Below, piece by piece: positions 51,335 through 60,634 of a stretch of DNA of 64,000 nt. Location: the NCBI GenBank assembly GCA_033127725.1, contig AP026798.1:558001-622000 (forward strand). Direction: 5' to 3'. How positions within the stretch are numbered: position 1 is the stretch's first letter; each line of letters opens with the position of its first letter. The DNA is from Bombiscardovia nodaiensis (GTDB lineage Bacteria; Actinomycetota; Actinomycetes; Actinomycetales; Bifidobacteriaceae). The notes beneath the pieces were generated by a model. The model was not told the origin of the DNA, did not search any database, and saw only the letters and a list, made by a program, of their open reading frames with translations. Both the position numbers and the translations under genes were made by a program.

Positions 51335-52450
51335 TTAGAACTTGGTGATGACGGATCGGATGGTCTTTCCCGCGACCAGCTGCTCGTAAGCCTGGTCAAT
51401 TTGCCTCAGCTCAATGCGTTGGGAGACGATGTCGTGCATGTTGAGCCGGCCGTCCACTGCAAAGTCCGCGTACATGGGCAGGTCGTGCTTGGGGTTAGTG
51501 GAGCCCATGTACACGCCACGAATACCCTTCTGGAAGCCTAGGAACTGGAAGCGGTCCACGTTGATTTCGATGGTGGCGCCCGGCTTCGTCAGGCCAATCA
51601 CAAACGCTGTGCCGCCTACTCCCAGCATGTCCCAAGCCTGCTTGATGGTCGGTGCCAGGCCGATGGCCTCAAAAGCGTGGTCCACGCCGCCGCTGGTTAG
51701 TTCCTTGACCTTGGCGACAGGATCCTCATTCTTGGAGTTAATCAGGTCGGTGGCCCCGAACTTTTTGGCGAATTCCAGCTTGTTGTCGAACACGTCGATG
51801 GCGATAATGCGCCCGGCTCCAGCTAAGCGAGCGCCAGAAATAATGTTCAGCCCCACGCCGCCGGTGCCGATGACTGCCACCGTGTCGCCGGGCCGCACGC
51901 GCGCTGTGTTGATGGCCGCGCCCGCGCCGGTAATGGTGGAGCAGCCAATGCAGGCCGCCTCAGCCCAGTCCACCTGGTCGTTGACCACTGCCAGCTGGTT
52001 TTCGTGAATCAGTGCCTTCTGCGCAAAGCCGCCAATGCCGAACATCTGCGTAATCGGCCGCCCGTCCGGGAAGGAAATTCGTGGCTTGGCATCGGCTGGG
52101 CGCTCGCACTCTTCCGGGTGCAGGCAAGACTGGGGGCGGCCGCTCAGGCACTTGGAGCAGTGGCCGCAAATCTTCTCCAGCGAGGCGACGACCTTATCTC
52201 CGGGCTTGAGCCCCACCACTTCGGGACCCACCGCCTCCACGATGCCGGAAACCTCGTGGCCCAGCAGGAGCGGATAGGGTAGGGTGTCGCCGAAATCGTC
52301 AACATAGTGCAGGTCCGAGTGGCACAGGCCCGAGGCTTTGACGTCCACCAGCACTTCCGCTCCTCGCGGGTCGTCAATGATGACGTCCTCCGGCTGTGCG
52401 AATCCCTGCTTGGGCCCATACGCGATGGATGCTTTGATTGTTTGAGGCAT
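51335..52450 (-). CDS. Zinc-dependent alcohol dehydrogenase (class III-like MDR)
   Basis: Enzyme of 371 residues starting at the ATG at 52450 (AAGGGAG upstream). Catalytic zinc ligands are in KASGLCHSDLHYV (Cys) and LGHEVSG (His-Glu). Structural-zinc cysteines lie in KICGHCSKCLSGRPQSC, so that lobe is intact here, unlike the enzyme at 32306. The cofactor loop is AVIGTGGVGLNIISGARLAG with Asp after it, fitting NAD. CIGCSTITGAGAAINTA and the overall length fit the class III/aryl-alcohol group. It is a single gene with its own terminator and a large upstream region shared with a DUF4391 gene. Confidence 0.9.
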   Translation of the reverse strand: MPQTIKASIAYGPKQGFAQPEDVIIDDPRGAEVLVDVKASGLCHSDLHYVDDFGDTLPYPLLLGHEVSGIVEAVGPEVVGLKPGDKVVASLEKICGHCSKCLSGRPQSCLHPEECERPADAKPRISFPDGRPITQMFGIGGFAQKALIHENQLAVVNDQVDWAEAACIGCSTITGAGAAINTARVRPGDTVAVIGTGGVGLNIISGARLAGAGRIIAIDVFDNKLEFAKKFGATDLINSKNEDPVAKVKELTSGGVDHAFEAIGLAPTIKQAWDMLGVGGTAFVIGLTKPGATIEINVDRFQFLGFQKGIRGVYMGSTNPKHDLPMYADFAVDGRLNMHDIVSQRIELRQIDQAYEQLVAGKTIRSVITKF

Positions 52451-52828
52451 GTCTGCTCCCTTGCGTAGTTCGGTTTTCACTCGTCGTGCTGACCGGCGCC
52501 CCAGGTGGCTCAACCTCTTTCCCACCAGCCTCACCACCGGAGCACCCCGCCGTTCAAGCCTTCTGCGGCGCTAACGAATGTGTACTTTCCAGAATACCTT
52601 CTCCCGGCCCCCGAGGTAAAACGCCCAGCCTCGCTCGTCTGTTCCTCAGCTTCGTTTCGGCGAGTTGCTCCCGTTTGCATCAGAGCATGAGTCTGTCTGT
52701 GATGTTTTCGCCAATTGTCAGGAAGATGAGTGGGGCACGGCAACCCGTACTATATGCTAAGAGCGACCATTGATTGTACGCAGGCTATTGGGGGATAGGC
52801 TGGGATTTGGCTACTGTCGGAAAGGGCG
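52451..52828. other. Divergent intergenic region, no gene seen
   Basis: The 378 bases between the alcohol dehydrogenase start and the DUF4391 start hold no supported gene; short frames inside are Pro/Ser-rich and unlike the neighbours. Upstream of DUF4391, ACTATATGCTAAGA may include a -10 element, and GGAAAGGGCG is its ribosome site. Confidence 0.5.
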
Positions 52829-53551
52829 ATGATGACACCTGCAAGTTGCGGTACGGTGAGTGCACTGACCTTGGGATTGCCTGCGAATACGGCGATCCCC
52901 GCTGAGAAGGGGACTTTGCCTAAGCAGATGTTTTACGCTAAGCAACAGGTTTCAAGTAAGCTCAAGCAGCGCTACAACAACGAGCTGGGGGCGGTGACCA
53001 TGTTGGCCCTCCTGCGCCCGGTAAACACCGGTTTGGCAGAGGGGAGAGCTACCAAGGAAATTCTGGTGATTGGCCTTGATTTGGCTATTCAAGAAGTGCC
53101 GGTTGAATTGGTGGATCACATCGCTCACTTGCGAGCTTCCGGGATTCTCTTCGTCTGTCACAGGCAGATAGTGGGAGAGGATGGCAGCGAACGTGAGGAG
53201 TGCGCGCTCGCAGTCCGTCGAGCCCTGCCAACCAAGCCAGGATACCAAAAGCAATATCGCGTGTACTTGGGTCCTTGGCAACCCGCCAGTCAGACCCGTT
53301 TGGAGATTGACGGGCACAACATGGACGAATTGTGGGACTGCCTGAACGCGCAAGTTATTTTCGGCAGTTCGGATGGGGCTGACTTGGACGACCGCATTGC
53401 CCGCCGGGACGAGATTGCTGGGCTGGTAGCGGAAGAAGCTAAGCTGAGCAAAGACCACTCTCGGGCGAAAGATGCGGCCCAGCGCAACGAAATCTACACC
53501 CAGCTCCACAAGGTGCGCACCCGGCTGCGGGAGATGGGTGCATTAGATTAA
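52829..53551 (+). CDS. DUF4391 family protein
   Basis: A 240-residue protein starting with ATG at 52829. GTLPKQMFYAKQQVSSKLKQ near residue 28 matches the start of DUF4391. The end is a helical, charged coiled-coil-like part (EEAKLSKDHSRAKDAAQRNE). DUF4391 proteins are often encoded beside helicases or methylases of restriction/defence loci; no such gene is next to this one. A mid-protein ILFVCHRQIVGEDGSEREEC is conserved-looking. No activity is established for the family, so an orphan defence component or remnant is one reading. Confidence 0.75.
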   Translation: MMTPASCGTVSALTLGLPANTAIPAEKGTLPKQMFYAKQQVSSKLKQRYNNELGAVTMLALLRPVNTGLAEGRATKEILVIGLDLAIQEVPVELVDHIAHLRASGILFVCHRQIVGEDGSEREECALAVRRALPTKPGYQKQYRVYLGPWQPASQTRLEIDGHNMDELWDCLNAQVIFGSSDGADLDDRIARRDEIAGLVAEEAKLSKDHSRAKDAAQRNEIYTQLHKVRTRLREMGALD

Positions 53552-53664
53552 GACTGGCTTGCTGATGTCTTGGCTCGCTGGCTCGCTGAAGTCGGCCACT
53601 CTAAGACTCGGATTGCCGTGCTTGTGTCCAATCCCGTCTTGCGGAGCGCAGAATGCGAAAGCGC

Positions 53665-54315
53665 TTATTGCAGGGCGGGCAGGGGGAGCCCGACAGTAAT
53701 CAGCTGCTGGCGGAGGGCAGCCATACCTGTGAATTCCAGGGCTTGGAGGCCGGCAGCGCGGGCGCCTTCGGCGTTGACTTGCTTGTCGTCCACAAAGAGC
53801 GAACGCTCGGGTGTGAGAGCGAAACGCTCGATAGCCAGCTGGTAGATGCGGATGTCGGGCTTGCGAATCCCGCAGTCGCCCGAGACTAGGATGCCGTTAA
53901 ACTCCTGCAGGATGGGCATGGCATCGAGCCCGTAGTGGAAGGTGTCTCCATTCCAATTGGTGAGCGCGTACACCCCCACTCCGGCTGCCTGTAAGTCGCG
54001 GACCATCTGTACTGCTCCGGGAATATCGCCGGCCTGGGTCTGAGCAAAATGATCGTGGTACCAGTGCATCATCTGCAGGTAGAGCTCGCGGTGGCCCTCG
54101 TCGCTTGAGGCCGCGATGCGCTCGTAGGCCTCCTGCCAGCTCATTCCAGCATCGAGATCGTCGTTGAGGGCGAAGAAGTTGCAGTCGCGGAAAAATTGCT
54201 GGATAGTTTCCGGGCGATAGCGGCTGCAGAGGGCATCTTCGGGCACCCAGCGGGAGATAACACCCCCTAAATCGAAGATGACGGCCTCGATGGGCGCTTG
54301 AATGCTGTTGCTCAT
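53665..54315 (-). CDS. HAD-superfamily hydrolase, subfamily IA
   Basis: Predicted phosphatase of 216 residues. Motif I is VIFDLGGVISRWVPEDAL, motif II is ALTNWNGDT, motif III Lys lies in GIRKPDIRIYQ and motif IV is LFVDDKQVNAEGARAAGL. It is a paralogue of the protein at 15557-16201. It begins 9 bases after the stop of the glycerophosphodiesterase gene on the same strand, so it is probably cotranscribed; a phosphatase acting on glycerol phosphate would fit but is not shown. Confidence 0.88.
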   Translation of the reverse strand: MSNSIQAPIEAVIFDLGGVISRWVPEDALCSRYRPETIQQFFRDCNFFALNDDLDAGMSWQEAYERIAASSDEGHRELYLQMMHWYHDHFAQTQAGDIPGAVQMVRDLQAAGVGVYALTNWNGDTFHYGLDAMPILQEFNGILVSGDCGIRKPDIRIYQLAIERFALTPERSLFVDDKQVNAEGARAAGLQALEFTGMAALRQQLITVGLPLPALQ

Positions 54316-54324
54316 GCTGCCTCC

Positions 54325-55293
54325 TTATCGGCTTATCCTGGCCGCGTAGGCCCTGTCTGTGCTGACCCGATTCTGGGGTTCCTTGCCCGCGCTGGCCCAA
54401 GCCCGCTGCTCCCGGTAATTCACCAGCATTTCCGGCCAGTCGGTTTGGATAATATCGGCGCCGAATTCGTCCAGGAGTAGGCCCCAGCCGCTCTCGGGGC
54501 CGTCGAGCACCGATTTTGCGTCGTCTATGCCGCCGAAGCCCTGGTAGCCGTGGTCAAGCGCGTTGACGAACGTGTAGAGGCCGCGCGAGTGAGCTGCGCG
54601 GAAGATGGCTTCGTCGCTCGCCGTGGCTGAGTCTCCGGGCGTGGAGAGCTCTACGCCCACACAGTTGATAGCCTCGTTGGTCAGCCGGGCATCAATTGCA
54701 TCGGTGGTCTGTATTTTCACCATAAAGGGGTACTTGGCCTGGTGCTGGGCCAGGCTACGTAGGTAGTCGTCGTTGGCCGGGCTCTTGATGATGAGCCGTT
54801 CTGCGATACCAAATTGGTCCAGCCAGTCCAAAAAGCCGCTGCCCCAGTAGCGCCAGGAGCGGTCGATGTTGAGCAGGGTGTGGGGGGCGGCCTCGGCCAA
54901 ACGGCTCAGAATGTAACCAGCCTTTTCCACTTTGCCCAGCGTCATTCCCGGTCGGTCTGTGTAGTTGAGTGCCTGGATTTGTTGGGCTGTGAGCGTGCTC
55001 AGGCTGTGGGGCGTGGACAGGCGGGAGAGCTCATACTCGTCGTGGAAGGCAAAATATTCGCCGTCTACCGAGCGCACAATGTCGATTTCGGCGATGTCAG
55101 CGCCGACTCGCTCGGTGGCTATGATGCCGTTCAGCGTATTTTCGAGAATGGAACCGCGCGGAGTTGAGCGGTGGCTGGTGATTAAAAACTCCTGCCGGTC
55201 TAAGGCTTCGTTGATAAGTTTATTGATTTTCTCATACTGCTTCTGGCCGCAGTGGCCTCGTATCTGTCCCCGGGTGGTCGTTTGCTCAGCCAC
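54325..55293 (-). CDS. Glycerophosphodiester phosphodiesterase family protein
   Basis: Predicted hydrolase of glycerophosphodiesters to glycerol-3-phosphate and an alcohol, 322 residues, GTG start at 55293 with AAGGGAG upstream. The fold is a TIM barrel: SHRSTPRGSILENTL carries the first catalytic His-Arg and Glu-Asn, GADIAEIDIVRSVDGEYFAF the metal-binding Glu and Asp, and FHDEYELSRL the second His. DIIQTDWPEMLVNY closes the barrel as usual. No signal peptide, so it acts inside, on imported substrate. A HAD phosphatase follows by 9 bases, and a binding-protein importer lies upstream. Confidence 0.88.
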   Translation of the reverse strand: MAEQTTTRGQIRGHCGQKQYEKINKLINEALDRQEFLITSHRSTPRGSILENTLNGIIATERVGADIAEIDIVRSVDGEYFAFHDEYELSRLSTPHSLSTLTAQQIQALNYTDRPGMTLGKVEKAGYILSRLAEAAPHTLLNIDRSWRYWGSGFLDWLDQFGIAERLIIKSPANDDYLRSLAQHQAKYPFMVKIQTTDAIDARLTNEAINCVGVELSTPGDSATASDEAIFRAAHSRGLYTFVNALDHGYQGFGGIDDAKSVLDGPESGWGLLLDEFGADIIQTDWPEMLVNYREQRAWASAGKEPQNRVSTDRAYAARISR

Positions 55294-55358
55294 GTTCGTC
55301 TCCCTTGAAGTAAAAACGCTATCCTACTCCATCTGCGGACAAAGGTCGAACGAACAAG

Positions 55359-55386
55359 AAAAGCTCCCCGGTTGAGGGGAGCTTTT
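55359..55386 (-). terminator. Rho-independent terminator of the importer operon
   Basis: AAAAGCTCCCC pairs with GGGGAGCTTTT across GGTTGA. On the minus strand it sits 12 bases past the binding-protein stop and ends in a T-run (CTTTTCTTG), a strong terminator. It separates the importer from the downstream phosphodiesterase gene. Confidence 0.9.
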
Positions 55387-55398
55387 CGAAGGCGCTTA

Positions 55399-56760
55399 CT
55401 ACTTGCGTGCAGCCTTGTTGTAGGAGGTAATGTCGGTGGCAGCCTTGTCTTCTGCGGCCTTCATAGCGCTCTTCATGTCGGTGCCGTTCAGGGCATCGTT
55501 GAAGGAGCCGATCACATCCTTACGGATGAGAGGGAAGGCGCCAGCGCGGCAGCCGAGCGAAGCATTGGAAGCTGGGTTGTCTTCCAGCTGCTTGTAGAGC
55601 ACCTTGATGTTGGGGTCAGCCATCATCTCTTTGCCCTCAGGTTCCTGGGCGGCCTTTTCGTTGGCGAAGAGGTAGCCGGTGGACTTGGCGAACACGGCCT
55701 GAGCGTGAGGCGACATGAGATACTTGCCGAACTCGTAGGAAGCCTTCTGCTCAGCCTCGCTGTGGTTGCCCTTGATGACCCACAGGGAGTTACCGCCGAT
55801 AGGGGTGCCAGCCTTCTTCGAGTCAGAAATCTTGGGGAAGGGGGCGATAATCACGTTGCTGGAGGGGCCCATCACCGTGTAAGCGGCGGAGGAGCTCAAG
55901 GCCAGGCCCAGCTTGTTGGCGGAGAAGGTGGCGGCCACGTCGGTGTTGCGCGTGCCGTTGTTCAGCCCCACGCCGGACTTGAACATGTCGGCAATCTTTT
56001 GGAAGGTCTTGACCTGCAAGTCCTTGGTCATGGTGATGCCCGTCACCTGCTTGGAGCCCTGTCCGTTGTCGGGATTGCAAATTTCCAGGCCGCCATTTGC
56101 GGAGAGCATCTCGAAAATCCAGGAGTCAGACATGTACTGGGAGTAGCCGTAAGCGCCGGTCTTTTCGTGGATGGTATTGGCCCATTGGACTACGTCGTCG
56201 AAAGTCTTGGGAGGATTGCTCACGTCGAGCCCGGCCTGGGTGGCCAGTTGCTTGTTGATGTACATGGTGGGCTCGGAGACCGACATAGGCAGGGAGAGCA
56301 GGCCCTTGGAATCCGAGTAGTACTTGCGGGCAGCCTTGGGGATGGAGGAGCCGTCGAAGGACTTGTCGCCCTTGGCCAGCTCGTAGATGGGGGTGGTTTG
56401 CTTGCTGTCAATCATGAAAGCCGTGGCAATGTCGTTCATCTGCATGATTGAGGGCGTGGACTTGGACTGCACGGCCGCGGAGAACTTCTGCTGGACGTCC
56501 GTGTAATTGCCCTGGTAGGAGGCCTTGACCGTGATCTTGCCCTTGTGATCGGCGTTGAACTTGGAGACCAGGTCGTTGATGGTGTCTACGGCGTGACCGG
56601 CGCTGGAGTACCAGAAGGTGACGGTCTGCTCACCCTCTGAAGCTGCAGACCCCGATGATGGTGAGGCAGTGTTGCCTGTTTGAGCACTGCCGCAGGCCGA
56701 TAGAGCCATCACTGGGATGATGACCGCGGCGGCGAGAGTGGCGAGTCGATGCTTGCGCAT
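55399..56760 (-). CDS. Extracellular solute-binding lipoprotein, sugar or glycerol-3-phosphate type
   Basis: Binding protein of an ABC importer, 453 residues from the ATG at 56760 (GGAAGG upstream). The signal peptide ends in the lipobox MALSACGS, so it is lipid-anchored outside the membrane. The mature part begins with a Ser-rich linker and TVTFWYSSAGHAVDTINDLV, typical of the family that includes UgpB. Two permease genes precede it on the strand with no ATPase gene; the ATPase is probably shared from elsewhere (MsmK/UgpC type). Proximity of a glycerophosphodiesterase suggests glycerol-3-phosphate or a diester as substrate, but sugar cannot be excluded. Confidence 0.85.
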   Translation of the reverse strand: MRKHRLATLAAAVIIPVMALSACGSAQTGNTASPSSGSAASEGEQTVTFWYSSAGHAVDTINDLVSKFNADHKGKITVKASYQGNYTDVQQKFSAAVQSKSTPSIMQMNDIATAFMIDSKQTTPIYELAKGDKSFDGSSIPKAARKYYSDSKGLLSLPMSVSEPTMYINKQLATQAGLDVSNPPKTFDDVVQWANTIHEKTGAYGYSQYMSDSWIFEMLSANGGLEICNPDNGQGSKQVTGITMTKDLQVKTFQKIADMFKSGVGLNNGTRNTDVAATFSANKLGLALSSSAAYTVMGPSSNVIIAPFPKISDSKKAGTPIGGNSLWVIKGNHSEAEQKASYEFGKYLMSPHAQAVFAKSTGYLFANEKAAQEPEGKEMMADPNIKVLYKQLEDNPASNASLGCRAGAFPLIRKDVIGSFNDALNGTDMKSAMKAAEDKAATDITSYNKAARK

Positions 56761-56830
56761 GATTCTTCCTTTCATTTCCTTCCCCACAATAGGGGCAAAA
56801 CTAGGTAAATTGATAGTGGATGGATACTAG

Positions 56831-57634
56831 TCACTTGATGCCGCCTGCAACCGTCATGCCGCGCAGGGACTTGTTGAAAGCCAGGGTGAGGATCAAGGTG
56901 GGGATGATGGCGATAGCTGAACCAGCTAGAACCACACCCATGTGAGAAGATTCGGCGCCTGAGAGCTGAGTAATGCCCACCTGAATGGTGCGCGTCTCGG
57001 GCGAGTTGGTAACCAACAGGGGCCAGAAGTAGCCGTTCCAAGCGGCCACAGCTGAGTTGATGGTGGCGGCGATGACCGTGGGCTTCGTAATAGGTAGAAG
57101 CACATGGAACATGAAGCGGAAGTGGCCAGCGCCGTCAATTTGTGAGGCATCCCTCAGCTCGCTGGGGAAGGATTGGAAGGCTTGGCGGAAGAGGAAGACC
57201 GTGAAACCCTGCACCAGGTAGGGCAGGAAGACGGCGATAACGGTGTCCATCAGGCCCCAACTGGTCACGTTCAGGTAGTTGGAGAGGATGGTTGTTTCGC
57301 CGGGAATCATCAGGCTGAGCAGGAAGACCATCATCCACAGCTGCGGGCGCTTCAGATTGCAAAAGACGATAGCGTAGGCGGCGAGAATTGCGGTGACGAT
57401 CTGGCCCAGCGTCTGGCAGATGGTCACGATAATGCTGTTGCCTACCTGCCGCACGAGGGGCATGGACGTGGCTGCTGTGGTGAAATTGCTCAGGGTCGGG
57501 GCTTTGACCACGCCACTGGCGTTGAAGGTCAGCGCGCCTACAAAAATGTAGAGCACGGGAAGCAACACGATAAGCGCCAGGACAATGCCCAGAGCGACCA
57601 TGAGGGTCTGTGACAGCTTAGAACGGCGGACCAT
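56831..57634 (-). CDS. Carbohydrate ABC transporter permease (MalG/UgpE type)
   Basis: Inner-membrane subunit of 267 residues with about six transmembrane helices. The cytoplasmic loop EAA motif is seen as ELRDASQIDGAGHFRFMFHV LLP, the contact site for the ATPase. Its ATG shares one base with the stop of the upstream permease (TGATG), so the two are translationally coupled. The binding-protein gene follows 70 bases later. Confidence 0.92.
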   Translation of the reverse strand: MVRRSKLSQTLMVALGIVLALIVLLPVLYIFVGALTFNASGVVKAPTLSNFTTAATSMPLVRQVGNSIIVTICQTLGQIVTAILAAYAIVFCNLKRPQLWMMVFLLSLMIPGETTILSNYLNVTSWGLMDTVIAVFLPYLVQGFTVFLFRQAFQSFPSELRDASQIDGAGHFRFMFHVLLPITKPTVIAATINSAVAAWNGYFWPLLVTNSPETRTIQVGITQLSGAESSHMGVVLAGSAIAIIPTLILTLAFNKSLRGMTVAGGIK

Positions 57635-58581
57635 CAGTAGCTCACCTTCCTATCCATAAACTTGAACTGCAAGAGGGTCAGGACGAACACAAAAGCGAAG
57701 AGCACAATGCCCAGGGCCGAGGCGATGCCGAAGTTGGCTGAACCAGCGCCGAACGCTGCCGTGTAGATGTTGTAGGTGATGGTGGTGGTGGCTTGGCCGG
57801 GGCCGCCCTTGGTCATGATGTTGATTTGTGCAAAGGCTTGCAGGGTTTCGATGCAGGCGGTCACGGCGATGTAGAAGAGCGTGGGGCTAATCAGCGGCAC
57901 CACAATCGACCACTGGATGCGCCCTTCGCTGGCTCCGTCCACGCGGGCGGCTTCGATAATTTCGGGGTCCACAGCGTCAATGGCGGCGCACAGGAGGATG
58001 AGCGTAAAGCCGAGCCCAGTCCAAATGGTCACCATGGTGATGGTCGGGAAGGCCCAGTGCGGGTCCGTGAGCCAGCCGACGGGTTTAATGCCGAATTTGC
58101 CGAGCGCGTCGTTGATGATGCCCGTGGGACTGAAAATAGCCAGGAAGCCCAGGGAAGCGGCGGCTACCGACACGCTGACTGTGGAGGTCATGAGCACGCG
58201 GAAGATTTTGTTGCCGCCAAACTGGCGGGTCAGGAAGATAGCCAACAGTGTGCCTAAAATCAGCCTGCCGGCGACCACCGCAATTGCGTAGACAATCGTG
58301 CGCACGAGCACACTCGTAAAGGAGGGGTCGGTGAAAACAGTAATGTAGTTTTCCATCCCGATAAACCCTGCCGGCGAGCCGAACAAGTCGGTGCCTTGCG
58401 TGCTCATAATGAAGACGCGCACGAGTGGGATGAAGGAGAATATGGTGAGTAGGCCCAAGCCGGGGATGAGCATGAGTGTGCCCACAGCGCGGTTGCGCCG
58501 GGTGGTAGCCGAGTGCTTATTGCTGCTGACTGGGTCGCCACTGGCCGACGATGCGGCAGTATCTTGCTTACGTATCGACAA
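57634..58581 (-). CDS. Carbohydrate ABC transporter permease (MalF/UgpA type)
   Basis: First permease of the operon. I start at a TTG at 58581, preceded by AAGGAAGGAG, a very strong ribosome site, giving 315 residues that begin MSIRKQDTAAS. An ATG at 58626 adds 15 residues but has no such site. It has about six helices after a disordered, Ser/Asp-rich start. The EAA loop reads EIIEAARVDGASEGRIQWSI. The 3' end overlaps the second permease by one base. Confidence 0.88.
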   Translation of the reverse strand: MSIRKQDTAASSASGDPVSSNKHSATTRRNRAVGTLMLIPGLGLLTIFSFIPLVRVFIMSTQGTDLFGSPAGFIGMENYITVFTDPSFTSVLVRTIVYAIAVVAGRLILGTLLAIFLTRQFGGNKIFRVLMTSTVSVSVAAASLGFLAIFSPTGIINDALGKFGIKPVGWLTDPHWAFPTITMVTIWTGLGFTLILLCAAIDAVDPEIIEAARVDGASEGRIQWSIVVPLISPTLFYIAVTACIETLQAFAQINIMTKGGPGQATTTITYNIYTAAFGAGSANFGIASALGIVLFAFVFVLTLLQFKFMDRKVSY

Positions 58582-59035
58582 CGGTTCGGCTCCTTCCTTT
58601 AAGTGTGTCCTAACGAGTGTCATCATTGGCAGCTGAGCGTTGGAGCGCGATATAGGGACAGTGTAGGCCCTTTATGGCGCTTCGTCCACACGGCGTTATT
58701 GATAACAGCAAAAGATAAGGCTGAATGGGCTACTGGCACTAGTCTTTACCCCCTTGCTTGGGTAATTCACTTTCGTTGTTTACTATGACTAATCCGCTCC
58801 CAACAGCGTTCAAAGTTCCTTCCAGATAATACCATCACCGGCGTGCTTTCTGGCGCTTATTCGTCCAAAAAATGGGGTGGTCCTGTCATTTTGCGCACAT
58901 TTTGCGCTTTTAGGCTCAATCGCAGCTCGTCTTGCGCAGGGGCAACACGCACGGAGGACGAAGCCTGCGCTGGCGTTGTATAGTATGTAACTTCCAATAT
59001 TCACGGACAAAGGGGATCGCTGAAAGGTAAGAGGT
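58582..59035. other. Divergent intergenic region, no gene seen
   Basis: This stretch of about 454 bases lies between the importer operon and the LOG-family gene. No protein frame is supported; a 66-codon frame on the minus strand (58810-59010) is Ala/Cys-rich with no ribosome site. The region must contain both promoters. I saw no clear LacI-type dyad. Confidence 0.5.
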
Positions 59036-59611
59036 ATGCGAATTACAGTCTATTGCGGTGCGGCTCAAGGTAACGACGAACGGTTTGTGCAGCTAGCCAA
59101 CGATATCGGACGGTGGGTGGCGCAGTCGGACCGGGAGCTGGTGTACGGCGGGGGAGGCGTTGGGCTGATGGGGATCGTGGCCCAATCTGTGCTCTCCAAC
59201 GGGGGGCAAGTCTACGGCGTTATGCCGCGCGTCTTGGTAGAGCGGCACGCGAACTTCGAGGGCTTGACTCACATGGAAGTCGTGGACGACATGGACGTGC
59301 GCAAGAAGCGCATGATGGAGTTGGGAGACGCGCTGATTGCCATTCCCGGCGGGCCTGGAACCCTGGAAGAGATGGCTGAGGCCTTCTCCTGGGCGCGTTT
59401 GGGGCTGAATAACAAACCGAGCATCTTCTTCAACATCGACGGCTACTGGGATCCGATTCGCGACATGTTTGACCGCATGGTGAGCAAGGGATTCTTGACG
59501 CAAGTTGACCGCGACAAGCTCTACTTCCTGGACTCTTTCGACCAAATTGACCAAGCTATCGCCTCATACACCCCTCCAGCCATCCGTACCTACCCCGACG
59601 CCAGGGCTTAG
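59036..59611 (+). CDS. LOG family protein (TIGR00730)
   Basis: Cytoplasmic Rossmann-fold protein of 191 residues. AGGTAAGAG precedes the ATG. The family signature PGGPGTLEEMAEAFSW sits at about residues 102-117, with an earlier VYGGGGVGLMGIVAQSVL as the nucleotide-phosphate loop. Homologues hydrolyse nucleoside 5'-monophosphates (the cytokinin-activating LOG reaction) and are linked to nucleotide salvage. No adenylate isopentenyltransferase is visible nearby. It is a single gene. Confidence 0.92.
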   Translation: MRITVYCGAAQGNDERFVQLANDIGRWVAQSDRELVYGGGGVGLMGIVAQSVLSNGGQVYGVMPRVLVERHANFEGLTHMEVVDDMDVRKKRMMELGDALIAIPGGPGTLEEMAEAFSWARLGLNNKPSIFFNIDGYWDPIRDMFDRMVSKGFLTQVDRDKLYFLDSFDQIDQAIASYTPPAIRTYPDARA

Positions 59612-59851
59612 CCAGAGACCGACAGCAGCCCGTTTGTGCTGGCCTGGTTCGTGCAGGCTCGGGCAATTTGCTGCTGCATACTGTGGTCTGCGGCAGGCCG
59701 GTGATAAATACTCGCAAGCGATTGGTTGTTGTCAGGGTTTTCCCTGAGAGCGACCCTGAACTATCCCTGGTTGCCCCCTGAAAACGGCGGTATACCACTT
59801 TCTTTGATGATTAGATGACATAGTAATCATTTTGAGAAGAAGGAGTTCGCT

Positions 59852-60634
59852 ATGTCAGCGAAGGCAGCCAGAATACGGGGATTTGCGCCAGTGGAGGCTC
59901 GGGGCCTGTCCAAGAGCGTGCAGGTGCGCAAAGGCGAGTCTATCGACATCCTCAAAGAGGTGGATTTTCAGGCGTCTTGGGGGCAGATGACTGGAATTGT
60001 GGGCCCTTCAGGCTCGGGCAAATCCACGCTTTTATACTGTCTGGCGGGCTTGGAGCAAGCTACGGGCGGGCAGGCGAGCGTCTTAGGCCAGCCTATTGGA
60101 AGCATGAGCAGGACCAAGTTGGCGCGCTTCCGTCGTGAGCACCTGGGCTTCGTATTTCAGGCCTATAATTTGGTGCCTACGCTCAATGTGGAAGAAAATA
60201 TTGCCCTGCCCTTCATGCTGCGGGGTAAAAAACCTCCTCATGGGGAGATTATTGAGCTTCTGGAGCGCTTTGGCCTGGGGGAGCGGCGCAAGTCGGATGT
60301 GGGCTCCCTCTCAGGAGGCGAGCAGCAACGTGTCGCCCTAGCCAGAGTGCTCGTTTCCAAGCCAGACGTGGTTTTTGCTGACGAACCCACCGGCGCGCTG
60401 GACCAGACTAGCGGGCGCATAGTAATTGACGAGCTCCACCGGGTGGCATCTGACCCCTGCCGCGCTGTCATTGTCGTTACGCATGCCAATGAGGTGGCCT
60501 CCCGCTGCGATCGCGTGGTCACGATGGTAGACGGGCGCATGAGTGAGGGCGCGGGAGTGGGCTTCGTACCGGTGCAGGGTCAGCCGCTTCCGCAGGCGCA
60601 GGCCCTTGCTGCTGGCCGTGGGGGTGCGCAATGA
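59852..60634 (+). CDS. ABC transporter ATP-binding protein (MacB/LolD type)
   Basis: ATPase of 260 residues. Walker A is GIVGPSGSGKSTL at about residues 50-62, the signature is LSGGEQQRVALARVL and Walker B is VVFADEPTGALD. The tail after about 235 is Gln/Pro/Ala-rich. GAAGGAG precedes the ATG. The permease gene overlaps its stop by 4 bases, so the two form an export or lipoprotein/peptide-handling pair of the MacB type. No sensor genes flank it, unlike bacitracin-sensing BceAB systems. Confidence 0.93.
   Translation: MSAKAARIRGFAPVEARGLSKSVQVRKGESIDILKEVDFQASWGQMTGIVGPSGSGKSTLLYCLAGLEQATGGQASVLGQPIGSMSRTKLARFRREHLGFVFQAYNLVPTLNVEENIALPFMLRGKKPPHGEIIELLERFGLGERRKSDVGSLSGGEQQRVALARVLVSKPDVVFADEPTGALDQTSGRIVIDELHRVASDPCRAVIVVTHANEVASRCDRVVTMVDGRMSEGAGVGFVPVQGQPLPQAQALAAGRGGAQ

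Noticed and set aside
55372-56451. 359-codon plus-strand frame
   Set aside because: Shadow of the solute-binding lipoprotein gene; composition is Gly/Val/Leu-rich without a recognisable domain.
58810-59010. 66-codon minus-strand frame
   Set aside because: No ribosome site, unusual Cys/Ala-rich composition and a position inside a promoter region.
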